From the NCBI RefSeq assembly GCF_947623445.1, contig NC_135246.1, positions 12,817,856 through 12,881,855 of the forward strand: 64,000 nucleotides of DNA, given 5' to 3'. The notes under the pieces were generated by a model. It had not been told where the DNA came from. It saw only the letters and a program-made list of their open reading frames with translations, and did no database searches. The position numbers and the translations under genes are program-made. This document shows, piece after piece, positions 12,126 to 23,190 of the stretch. This stretch comes from Clavelina lepadiformis. Taxonomy: Eukaryota; Chordata; Ascidiacea; Aplousobranchia; Clavelinidae. Within the stretch, counting starts at the first letter, position 1. Each line of letters starts with the position of its first letter.

Positions 12126-12721
12126 ATTATAGATACAAAGAGAGATGCGACATTCGTTCTCTACAAAATAAATTCAGGCTATTCAGTACTCCGTTTCAGT
12201 GTTTTTTTTAAGGTGTTTTGGGGGACCGAAACGGTCCCCCAAATTTCTCCAGCGGTTTCCCAAAATTTGGACTTGCTACTCTGGTCTTGCTAATTTGGTC
12301 TCTTAAAACTACTTAGCGGTCACCCAAACCAAACCTTAAAAAAAAACCTGCTCCGTTTGATGTGGACGCCAATACCATTCCCGAAAAATTTCAAATGGAC
12401 CTTATTGAAATGCAATGCAGTGACGAATTGAAGGCAAAATTTCATACAAAGGGCATATCGCTGCTTGACTTTTACAAAAAGTACCTCCTTGAAAGTGGTC
12501 TTTATCCCAACTTGACCAACAATGCAAAAGAAATGGCATCGATGTTTGGTAGCACGTACACATGTGAACAAATATTTTCAACAATGAAATTCACGAAGAC
12601 TAAGCTAAGATCACGCATTTCCGACGCCTATTTAGAAAATGTTCTGGTTCTTGCTTCATCTGACTTGTCACCAGATGTTGAAAAACTTTCACAAAGCAAG
12701 CAGTATCAAGTGTCACATTAA
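12126..12721 (+). pseudogene. hAT transposase C-terminus, split by a MITE
   Basis: The open frame 12362..12721 (with upstream codons for PFDVDANTIPE) encodes the C-terminal part of a ZBED5/GTF2IRD2-type hAT transposase: MDLIEMQCSDELKAKF, then LTNNAKEMASMFGSTYTCEQ and IFSTMKFTKTKLRSRI, the hAT dimerisation block. The MITE at 12197..12350 plus one TSD copy interrupts it. The reading frame up to 12196 (ending NKFRLFSTPF) continues into PFDVD once the MITE and one TSD copy are disregarded. The upstream frame opens only at about 12125, so most of the transposase is gone. Non-functional remnant. Confidence 0.85.
12197..12350 (+). mobile_element. hAT-type MITE, family D, copy 2
   Basis: A 154-bp element flanked by perfect 8-bp duplications CTCCGTTT (12189..12196 and 12351..12358). 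It is the same family as 5099..5275, in the opposite orientation, with CAGTG and CCTG termini. It shares the stretches GGGGGACCGAAACGG, TCTCCAGCGG and CTTAGCGGTCACCC. It lies within the transposase coding remnant of element B. Confidence 0.93.
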
Positions 12722-13472
12722 TGCTGTGTTGTTGAAGTGTGAATACATATATTTTGCTCTTTTTGTGATTGGTATGATTGAGATTGCAGCAATGTAGCGT
12801 AATATACTGAAGTGAGTGTGAATAATAGTATTAATGAAAATTCCGGCCCGCCAAAGAATTGTACGCTCGACATTTGGCCCGTGACTAGCAAAAGGTTGCC
12901 GACCCCTGTTTTAAAGTGTGTCATGAATCATGATGGCAATTGTATTTTTAAAATTTGGATTCTGAAATACGACAATTGTTACGTCATAGTACTTGCTATC
13001 TCCCCGCATTGAAGCGTATTGTTTTCGTTTACTCATTCACGCACTCCTAGCTCGACTAACTAACTGTTCTCTTGTGTTCTCTTTTTGCGGTGACCTGGTT
13101 TTTCTCACAACGGAGGGCGGCGTAACAAGAAAAACTTTTACAAATGTATCACTTGTAGAAATACTTAATTTACACTAAATGCATTTTCTTTAGTTTTACA
13201 ATTATGATGTATACAGGAAGCCATATGTTTTTGCTACTAACCTGTAAAAATCCGATCAGTTTACGACGTATAATTTTCGAGTAATTAACGATTGAAAATT
13301 TGTGTGCAGTGTCGGCCACACATAGTTAAAAGAGTAATGTCGCGCACCCGGTTTAAATAGGGAAAAACCAACGTCAGCCAATATTAAAACCGTAAAATGA
13401 AGTAAAACTTAAAGTTAGTATTGATTTAATAACCAGGTATTTTAGTAATTAAATTAATTGTATTGACACAAA

Positions 13473-13649
13473 ATGAGTGGAAAAAAGAGAAAGTATGACC
13501 AAAATTATCTGAAGTATGGCTTTATAGATACCACAGTGAACGGAAAAGTCGTACCGCAATGCGTGATATGCTTAGAAAAGCTAAGCAACGACGCTTTGAG
13601 ACCAAGTCGTTTGCAGCGTCATCTTCATGAATATAAAGACAAAACCTAG
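13473..13649 (+). pseudogene. BED-finger N-terminus of a ZBED5-like hAT transposase
   Basis: A 58-codon frame starting MSGKKRKYDQNYLKYGF, then VVPQCVICLEKLSNDALRPS and RLQRHL, ending at TAG. The start and the CxxC of the BED zinc finger match ZBED5/SCAND3-type hAT transposases. The C-terminal zinc ligand pair is damaged: after RHL the family normally has a second His five residues on, and here Lys is at that place. The frame then stops. It belongs to element A, which has lost the catalytic region. Confidence 0.85.
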
Positions 13650-13878
13650 GAACAAACTTGACTGTGAAGCCGAGATGTGCATTATCTTCTACAAAGCCTC
13701 GAATTAAACGTTTGATTTCCCAAAAACAACTGCATCCTTCACATTAGTGAAAGTTCATTGAAAATAAATTGTTGTTTTGTTTAATGCTTTTTTATTTTGC
13801 AATGAGGTGGGGCGCGGATTTTTTAGGTACTGTCAAGGGGGGCGTGTGCCAAAAAGTTTAAGAACCCCTGCACTAGGT

Positions 13879-15410
13879 TAAAGGTAAACGGATTTGTACA
13901 AAATGAAAAGGATTGATACAATGATTGAAAAATTTACAAGTAATGTGCCTTGTCCAGTGTTGAAAAATATTCTTAAGTTTCGTCATGCATTTTTGTAAAA
14001 CACGAAAATTGGTTTTTAGTTTGTTTGTGACTATCATCTTGCCAGCTATCATATCCAAAAATACACATGCAAACATGTTTTTACTTTTTAGCACAGTGAA
14101 GTGGTTTATCTAAAACAGTTTGTTTGCAGAATGAGGGCGCTGCTCCAATGCGGTACAATAGTTCGTTTCAATCTCAAATAAGACTTGGAAATTAGAAAAA
14201 TCTAATGCTTATTTTCTGTTTTTAAACGTGTAGGTAGTTTATTTTTTATTGGCAAAAATCTTATTTACTTTCTTAAATCAAACTTACAAATGACCAATAA
14301 ACACAATGTGTATACGGAATTTTGTTTTGAGCTTTTATTGCGTTGTTTTGCAAAACATTTTATTCATTGCATTTACAATATAAATATACATTTTTTCACC
14401 AGGAATGAATGGATAATGAATACATTTCTGTGTAAATGTACTTGAAAATTAAAATTCAGCTTCTTAAAAATAATTTGGCAAAAGAAATTACAGCAACAAT
14501 GTCACGAAATTATTTTCCATGAATGCCATAGCTGAATTCAGATCAAGCACTGAGCTGCTTCAGAAGTTACATGGATTTTATAAAAGAATTAAAAATAACT
14601 TTGAGTTGGCAGTAAAAACATTTTCGGAAATTCAAACCTAAACACGCTTTACACAAATATCTATGCACCGTTTTAAAAAAATTACTTGTTTTTGGTGCTA
14701 ATACACTATAGTGACTATACGATGCTTACACACAAATTGAATTAAATTAGCAATATTAGTTTCAAAATGAACAGGTTTAAATCATGTATTTTTATACTAA
14801 GTGAACTTTGAGTTATTTTGAAATGATAATTCCTTGGTTACCAGTTACCAAAGATATAGCTGGTTACCAGTTTTTTAGTTTCTTATGCAGTTAGTTGTTT
14901 GCAGTTTTAGTGGCCTTGCTATTCTATCACTTGCTACCTGAAAACTTGCTTTAAAATTTTTTTTTACAAGAATTAGTGAAAGTTTAAATAAATATATCAT
15001 CTATACAAATTTATCAAAATTTAAACAAGTAATAAAAATTATAGGATTTTTATTTCAGTTTATAAAAATTTATCAAAATTTAAACCATTTCCTGTATAAA
15101 ATTGTTTTACGTAACAAATGGTTTAACAGGTAACCCACTTGAAATGTGAATGAGGAACTAAAAAAAAGGGAACTGGTAATAAATTTTGCTCTGCTGGGAT
15201 AACTAATTATTAATAAACTCACATTAAATGAAATAGCTTGATAGATTAGTACATGCATATATGAGTTTCAAAAGAAATAAGTTAAAATCGAATATCATAA
15301 TGCAAAGTAAACTTTTAGCTAAAGCAAGGTGATAATTAATTAATGAATAGCGAGAGTAATGACACACAAAAAAAACTGAAATACATGCAAGAAAAGAAAA
15401 TTTATGCATT
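13879..15410. other. Intergenic, 3' flank of the carbonic anhydrase gene
   Basis: Strongly AT-rich DNA between the hAT nest and the stop codon of the carbonic anhydrase gene. It probably includes that gene's 3' untranslated region next to 15411. A short direct repeat (AAAATTTATCAAAATTTAAA at about 15004 and 15064) is the only structure noted. Confidence 0.45.
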
Positions 15411-18400
15411 TTACACCGAATTTATGATTTCAACTTCTTCCACAGGTTCTCCTATGAGAAATAATAAATAACTGTCTGGGTAACTTAAAAAGAATACAGT
15501 GCTTGCGTTAAGTCAGCTTATATTGATTTCTTACTTTATAGTGCATGTGATACTTGCAATACATGTACTATATCATTTTTTCAATCATAAAATACTTATA
15601 TTTACCTCTTGTATAGTCACCAGATGACTTTGTAGACTGTTTCTTCTTCTGGTTGCAGCAAAGAAGTGCTGTTAATATAGCAACAAACACAACCAAACCC
15701 AACACTGTCCATAAAATAATCTGCATGGTTTGGTCCCCTTGGTCAATAATAACTGCAAAGTGAATATTCATTTTTGCACCAATTCTGGAATACAATTCAA
15801 CCCTATGTTTTTATAGTTATTGTTGGTGTTGCTGATTCTGTTTAAATTGGTGTCATTTACCTGTTTCATGTATGTAGAGAGTTACAGAACGGGTTCCTAG
15901 AGGTTGAGTGGGGCGGTAATTATCCACTAAAAATGCTTCTTTCGTTGCTAGTAATTCTGAGTCTGCAATGTATGAAATGCAGATATGTGTGAAGAAATAC
16001 ATTGCATTAAAAATGCTTTTTGTTTTTGCACATATGTCAAAATATGTAGTATGCAAGTTTCTTAATTTAAAACTTAATACTTTATTTTTCAACAGTCCCT
16101 TATGAGTGCTGTATGCCTGCATTTGTTATAAGGTTTCTTTACTCATGTTATAGATGTTGTACAGTTTATTGGAATAATGATAATATGTAATTATGCTTGT
16201 TATTTTGAAACAAAAGTATTGTTACCTTGCTCAGTTGTGTCAGAAAATGACCTAGTATTGTTGAGTGTCACAATTTGATCATATGCAACTTTGTATAGAG
16301 ATTGAAATGTAAGAAACTGAAAACAATTGCATTAAAAAATTGACATGCATTATAAAAATTTTTGGCAAATTGTCAATGGATTGGTAGCTGGATTTACACA
16401 GAATAAATCGTACTTACACATTCTGTTGAAACATATACTGGGTACTTGTAAACAGTCCACATCACGGTTTCGCTGCATGGAGGGGTTGTAAGTGAACCCA
16501 TGTAACGATAATATGTTTTGTTTTTTGGAAAAAAATCATAAAGCTTTGGGCCGTCAGAGATGTGGTCTTCATCATCTTAGACAAAAAATGCAAAATTAAT
16601 TTCTTTATACTTTTTTCATGGCTCAAACTTTTTAAAAAAGTTTTTTGATTCCTCAAATACCTAAATAATTGACAACATCAAAAGACTTTGTTATCAATTG
16701 CAATGCATCATCAGCCCTTTGTGATTCTAAAACATTTTTGTCCTTGTAATCCAAAAATACAGCGATAACTGCAAGATTGTCGTTACCATCACCACCCTCT
16801 AGTACTTTTTTATGTACTATGTGCATCTGGAATGCAGTTTACAGCATGTTAACATTTCACATACTTACAAAATTAAGAATAAAATATTATTTACATTTAA
16901 ATTTAATAAATAGTTGTCATAACTGGACAATTTTTTATAAGTTCCTGAAACTTGGAATCAAACCAAGATTTGATATGTATCTGGTCTTAAAGGATCTTAC
17001 ACAAATTCCATCTAGATTTTTACATTAATCTTTTACTTTTTAATTTTTAGATATCACTGTTGTTTGAAACCTTGCAATGAGTGATATGTAACTTTCTCAG
17101 TTATGGAATGGATGGTGTGTCGGCGAGTTATTTCAAAAATTTTATTCAGTAGTAAAAGAGTTATGACTTTAGTAAATATTCGAAAAAAAACCTCCATGGG
17201 GAAATGTTTTCCATCCACTGTATGTTCTGATCCACCAATGACCTCAATCCCTTTTTCACCAACCTGCCCTGAACCCCAATGGAAGTGAACTTGGACAACT
17301 TGAAATGTTCTCTTGTTGTCAGTGAAGTAAAGTCCCTCATCCTCACTTACTTTGTACATAACTACAAACAACAGAACTTAAATTTTATATTAGTTATTGC
17401 AATTAACCTCTTGGATACCAAGGTGTAAGATTGAAACATTCATTAATTTTAAACATAAATTAAACTGTAGAATAAGCGAAGTAATATCTAAACTTTTCCA
17501 TCTTACTCTATCAGATTTTACTTGTCATTATTAATTAGACCAATGAATTTAATTCCAACAATTTTATGCTCTTGTAAACACTTAATACAGAAGAACGAAC
17601 TGGTATGGCCATTGTTGATTATCTGGCCAGTTGTTTCCTCATGATACGCTGATGAAAGTTCCAAAGTTCCTGTTTCAGTTGTTGGGTTAATATTTTCCGA
17701 GATAAAATTTATTGGTGATTGGTGCTTTCCATGACATTGTTCATAGGTAGATGACCAAGAATCTGGAGCTGACCATAAATAATTAATTTAAGAGTTATAT
17801 AAACATGATTTGACATTTTATCATTGACATTAGATGTTGGCTGTACAGTATTTGACATTTCATATGGATTGCTAATACCTCACCAGCATGGATACCAAAA
17901 TCATGTTTCAAAAAGAAATTAAGTCACAAAAGTAGGTATGGTCATAAAATAAATAACATCACACAATACATTTACCACAACTAACAATGTTTAAAAGAAT
18001 GTCAAATAAAGATGAATCCAACAACAGCCACACTAAGTGCTGATAGGGAGAAACAGGAATATGGGATTTTGGGTGTCCCATGTGTATTATTGTATCATGC
18101 AAGCCATTGTTTGCAGACACTTACGTTGCATGATTTAAGCATGTTCAGTTAAACACAAATTTATCTTTCTGTGTATTAGCTATTGTAAATTATTTAGTGT
18201 ATCAGTTGTTAAACCTATGAAAAAATTTTTAAGCTGTTGCTTATGATTTAAACAATCTATATGGTTTTCTTAGACGACATTCCCACATTCACAGTTTCTA
18301 TAAATAAAAGCGCTAGTATGCTGCAAATATTGTTAAGGTGCCTGTAATTAAAAGTTTTTTTTACCAAATATCATGTATGTAACATGTTGTGCAAATAAAA

Positions 18401-21400
18401 CTGTGTATGATATTTACGTAAAAACAATGGCCATTGAGCAGTGTGACTTTTCAGATGACTGCGGAATCATGGTATTCTGTTTCGCAGTAAGCACTGCCAT
18501 TCTGGTATGACCAGCTTTGTGTCTTTTTAAATCAGATAGTACTTAACCGTGATCTTACCATTTCTGCCCTCATAATGCCAGGTATCAGGCTCCTTTACTT
18601 CCTTAGATAAGTCTGTAGATATAAATATTTATTTTATTGTAAAAGCAAGTATGTCATTAACCACTACTTTCATGAACCATGTCATAGACACCTTGAAACA
18701 CAAATTAAAACTGCCTATTTGTAGCTAGTTCAACTACATCCATATTTGTAAATAAGTAAAGCTTTCTTTTGCTTAAAGTGTTTTGACAAGATTTGTATAT
18801 TGACATAATTTAATTCTTTGGAAACCTTTTTAAAAAAATGCTAAATTTAGCCAAATGAGGTACGATGGTTGCTTCTGTAAAATCATGAAACTCTGGCTCA
18901 AGACAAAGTAACAGATGGTATTAATTTGAACAATGAAGTCTGTTTTGCTTTTTGCACATGAATAAAAAATCGGCATGCCTTACCAATATCAAAAAATGCT
19001 GTGACTATCCGTCCATTTAGGGGTTGTACTGGTCTGTAGTTGTCACCGAGTTCATAATTTTTATCATGCACATCACTTGCATGGTCGTCATAGCCATTTG
19101 GGTCTTTGTTTTCATCTGTAACAAAAATTAAAGAAAATTTCATCAAATTGCAACTGTTTATTTTTCAGCAAACATGTCAGCCATTTGCTGGGTATTGTCA
19201 ATTTTTTATACAAAGCCTGTTGTAACAATACTATTGTAAGTTGAGTGTATTTATAGTTATGCTGGTACAGAAAATGGCATTTGTACAGTATTTTTGCATT
19301 AACTAGATATCACTAAAAGTAAAAGTTTTTATGATTTACTAAAAGCAATACCTGGTTCAGGTTTTGTTTTTTTGAGGCTTTGAAAACTATCCAACTGCAA
19401 CATAAATCAAAAATAAAATCTTGTCTGAACCATGTTAAACAAAGGGTAATAAATGTTTATGCTTATTATTAGAAAGTTTGAAATAAAGTAAAAACACATG
19501 CACCTGTTGCTTTGAAATAATCACTGGATTCTGATAAATTGTCCACAAAACTGTTTCATAACAGGGTGGGGTGGTTAAAGATCCATTATATCGATAATAG
19601 CTTGCACTTTCTGGAATCAAGGAAATTAAGCTTGGTCCATTTTCCAAATCTGCAGTTTCCCCTATAAAAGACTGTTTATTATGAGAACGAATTTCCATAG
19701 TGATAAAAATGGTTTGCTATCGTAACATCATTCTTCCACTTTTGCAAATTGAATTAATTACTAGAATACTTACAGTCTTTTACCTTTACTTACACACATT
19801 TTAGCAGTATCTAAAAGCATTTGAAAATGTGGATTGTCTGCTGCATTGGGCTTTACTTTTAAAAAAACACCAATGACTGCCAACCCGTCTTGCATGCTTT
19901 TGACATCATCAACACTAGTGTAGGGGTCTTTAATGTGGACAATGTGCATCTGTTAGTATAAATCCACAGATTACACATCGATATGTATTTATTAAAAGTT
20001 AGAAAATGATCCATCAATTACAGTGTCCAATTTAGGATATAGGCGTGCAGTTTTAGAGCATCTAGTAAGCTACACGTGGAGTAAAATTAGATATTTATTG
20101 TAGCAAAAGCTAGCACACACCAGAATACGGGAATAATTTATAACTGCTTATGAAGAGTAAACATAGGTGCCACATTTTGTTTGCATAGCAAGCCTACAAA
20201 GTTTGTCATAAGTAAACAGTAAGTTAGGGTTTGATATACCTTGTAAGCTTTAGTTGTAAATCATGTTTGGGTAACATTTAAGACTATAATGTTTTGCCGT
20301 AATTGAACATGGTGTTGTGCTGCTGTGTCATGCTTTGCAATCAATCTCGTGACTGTTTGCATCGGTTACCGGTGAACATATAGCACTTTGGTTTTGTTAT
20401 GATAGCAATTAGAACACATCTTTTATCATAGTAAATGTAAACTTGATATCTGCTAGTTGCAGGCATTAACTATTAGTAATCATTTCAATTGTACCTAATG
20501 TTTGGTATTTGAAACATTAAATTTACACTGAGTCTTGGCCCTGCTTAAATGCGATAATGATTCCTCCCAATATGATCTTTGTTTGCCGACCTTGACTGTG
20601 TGCATTTTGCAATAGATGCATGTTTTTCTCTTTTACTTTTTGTTGTTTTGTCAAAAGTTAAAACTGTTCAACAAAACCAAAATATGAGAGCAAGCATCGT
20701 AAATGGCATGTTTAAAGGCATTGCAACAACAGTGTAGCGTTTCAAAGTACTAAAACCGGATCGTGTGATTGCAAGTCCTTTCTTCCAACTGTTATACAAT
20801 TTACTTCCACTACTTATTTTATTTTGTTTTTCATAAGTTACAGCTGTGTTAAATACCTAAAAAAACGTGTTAACATTACGATGTCGGAACAAGTTTAGGT
20901 TCGGTATATCCACTACAAAACAAAAACGCAGGTTCCATGCTGTATTGATTACTGTAACATCAGGTACCTTAAAAGAATATGTTACCTCAGCATCATAATA
21001 ATGACCATTCACTGAGTGTTCCGAGCCTACATCATCTGAGCCACTTCCCACCCAGTGAAAATGGAGCTGAAGTGCAGTATATGTATCAGTCATTTCATTA
21101 CCAGCAAGTCTAAATGATTTGTCTTTGGGAAAGTTTAGCTGGACTGTTAAAAATATTTAAGGAATAAGTTTTGAATTTACACAAATAGGCTTTTAACTTA
21201 AAACTGACAAAATTACGAATATGGGTGATACAACACTCTTTTAACTTAAGTAAAGTGTTACGTTGTAAAGTTGTTTGTTTTTTTCATTTGAAATCTGTTG
21301 TTAATTATTTTTTATTGTAGTTAAAGATATGTAGTATTTACAAATATATAACAGTGCCAGAAACAATTGCTAAGCAAAATCACTAATTTAATTAAGCAGA

Positions 21401-22007
21401 GTAGTGAAAGTTCTTACGCATATCCCCACTCGGCGCATTTAAGGAAAGCAGTGGATAAATTGGAGCCAACTTTCGTAACCACTTAATTAAAAAGATTATT
21501 TGATTTTTGACTATTTCATCAAAGTACCATTTACCTGAGTGTCCATTATTGATAAACTGACCACCACTCAAAGTTTGTGAATAATTCATGAGTTTGAGGA
21601 CGCCCAAACGAGCATCAGGAAGTGCGGTCATTGTGTCTATGTTAATAGGCGACTGAGCCGAATTACCACATTGTGGAGCATCTTTATACCACTGTTGTGT
21701 TTCTACAAACAATGAAAGAGGTTAAAGTTCAATTTTTCTTGCGGAATAGACAATGAATTAATTATTATTTTTAAATACTTTTGAGTTTGCCTTCAATTTA
21801 CCTGAATATTTCCATTCGCTTGATCTAACGACTGAAAAGACAGACATGTTAAACAACGGAAACACAGTTACATCAGTCTTGTTCGGTATAAAAAGTTTAA
21901 AACTATTTGTAAGGTAAAAAGAAAATTTATTTTCAAAATATCATACCTTTCGTAAGTGCATAGAAGCACACGAAGCTGATTATGACGCGTAGCTTAGATA
22001 GAAACAT
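15411..22007 (-). CDS. Two-domain membrane-anchored alpha-carbonic anhydrase
   Basis: Seventeen modelled exons give 668 residues with every phase consistent. E1 (22007..21947) is a signal peptide ([20 protein letters not shown]). E2-E8 (21831..18984) form domain 1; E9 (18612..18559) is a linker; E10-E15 (17768..15861) complete domain 2; E16 (15752..15606) has one membrane span ([20 protein letters not shown]) with a basic stop-transfer KKKQ; E17 (15451..15411) ends the tail EVEIINSV. Each domain has QSPIN, NNGH (proton-shuttle His64), HFHW (zinc His94/96), GSEH(S/T)V, MHIVH (zinc His119) and SLTTPPC (Thr199/200), plus the Cys pair of extracellular isozymes. Both therefore look active. Domain 2 plus span resembles CA IX/XII/XIV; CO2 hydration at the cell surface is the expected role. 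Two adjacent genes are the alternative, but no stop, poly-A region or start separates the domains. Confidence 0.88.
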
Positions 22008-22242
22008 CGATCAGATGTACACAGCCAGAATTTTTACAACACTGTTTGCTTAAGAGATATAACTTATAAATGAATTTTCAAATCGCATGAAACAAAATGG
22101 TTTTGCATTTATACTTAAGCGGCCCATTAAGAAACATGCTTCCTAGTAGGCTATAAGACCATTCAATGCCAAAATGTATATACGAGCAAACTGTCGCAGC
22201 ATATCACACAAAAGCTACACGCTACAGTACTTTATCCTTCGA
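22008..22242. promoter_or_regulatory. Presumptive upstream region of the carbonic anhydrase gene
   Basis: The first 235 bases upstream of the modelled start ATG. No TATA box or other element is convincing by eye. It is listed only because both duplication units carry it intact, so the truncated second gene keeps the same upstream DNA. Confidence 0.3.
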
Positions 22243-22590
22243 TAAAAGTGAAAGGCAAGTCCGAAAAACGATTTGACTTAAAATCACGTGTAGTTCTCAG
22301 CAAATATATAATAAAAAGCATACTTTAATAATGTTTAGTAAAGCAATTTTTTGAAGCGAACAATGTGCCGCAAAAACCGTAAATTTTGTGCTAATTATGA
22401 TGTACTCGATGGCAGTGTATGAACCTCTTGTTTGGATTAAGTATGAACAGAACGTTTCGTGTAGGCAACAAGAAATAAGTATGGTCAAAAGTCACTTAAG
22501 TGCGTAACAGGAATATCTTGCTTTAATGAAGCCAACCTTATCTCGAGCTGGTATATTTATTCTGATAAAGATAAAACACTAAGCTATAAC
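22243..22590 (+). repeat. Old duplicated block, segment a
   Basis: Diverged direct repeat of about 29101..29430. Shared stretches include AGTGGCAAGTCC/AAAGGCAAGTCC near the start, AAGTATGAACAGAA in the middle and CTTAAGTG near the end. It sits in the upstream flank of the carbonic anhydrase gene. Confidence 0.6.
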
Positions 22591-22759
22591 TCACTGAGCT
22601 CAGTCATTGTTGTTGGCGCTATCAAACTCCGATCCAGAAATTGCCGTCAAGACACGAATGCTTTACTAGTGCATACACTGTCATATCTGAAATTCCTATA
22701 CTGAAGAAAATGTTGGCCTGCGAGGTCGTTTTTAATTTATATTTAGCCACCCTACCAAT

Positions 22760-23190
22760 GCCATCATACTTTATTCAAACACCTGCCGTCAAGCTTGTTG
22801 ATTTCACAATGTGACGTCATATTTGCTGCCACCTTCGTCATAATTAGCAGCAAATTTGCGATACATTTTCAGCAATAAATGTTTAAAGATAATGTACTGT
22901 CAAAAAATAATTTATATATTGCCTGATCAGCTTTTATAGTTATGTTCGAATTTGGTCTTGTACAAAAATCTGATTAAAAAGTTTAGTGAGTATTACATTA
23001 ATAGCGTAGTACAGTTTCCAATTTGCTGCGCCAACTAATTACACACAATTCTTCTATAGATATACCAGTTATTTCGACAACTTCAGCTGTCTACATCGGT
23101 TTGCAGATTGTTTTTACAATTTCGATGGTAGTCAACGTTGACTGTCTAAAATCACAAGCCCATAAGCATTATTTTGTTAAACGAAACTAA
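22760..23190 (+). repeat. Old duplicated block, segment b
   Basis: Direct repeat of about 26905..27445. Near-identical stretches include CTGCCGTCAAGCTTGTTGAT, TGACGTCATATTTGCT and CGTTGACTGTCTAAAATCAC. The second copy has an extra insert of roughly 100 bases near 27260..27370. Confidence 0.7.

Larger units (their letters stand above)
11504..12908 (+). mobile_element. hAT element B (inside element A)
   Basis: A 1.4-kb insertion flanked by perfect 8-bp duplications TTTTAAAG (11496..11503 and 12909..12916). Left end CAAGGCTCGGTAACC, right end GGTTGCCGACCCCTG, imperfect inverted repeats of the hAT type, with GGCCCG-rich subterminal stretches. It carries the C-terminal part of a ZBED5/GTF2IRD2-like transposase (12126..12721). 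Two further MITEs have landed in it. Confidence 0.9.
11367..13870 (+). mobile_element. hAT element A (outermost of a nest)
   Basis: A 2.5-kb insertion flanked by perfect 8-bp duplications CACTAGGT (11359..11366 and 13871..13878). Terminal repeats are CAGTGGTTCTTAAAC on the left and GTTTAAGAACCCCTG on the right, typical of Charlie/ZBED-type hAT transposons. It keeps a 58-codon BED-finger start of a transposase (13473..13649) but only about 220 bp after it, so it is an internally deleted copy. Element B is inserted inside it. A related inverted fragment is at about 36480..37150. Confidence 0.9.

Noticed and set aside
17103..17288. Plus-strand open frame over the HFHW exon of the carbonic anhydrase
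   Set aside because: It is the antisense shadow of exon 11 of the minus-strand gene.
18559..18984. Boundary between two separate carbonic anhydrase genes
   Set aside because: The end of domain 1 has a good splice donor in phase 1 and the linker exon fits in phase on both sides; no stop, signal peptide or start occurs between the domains.
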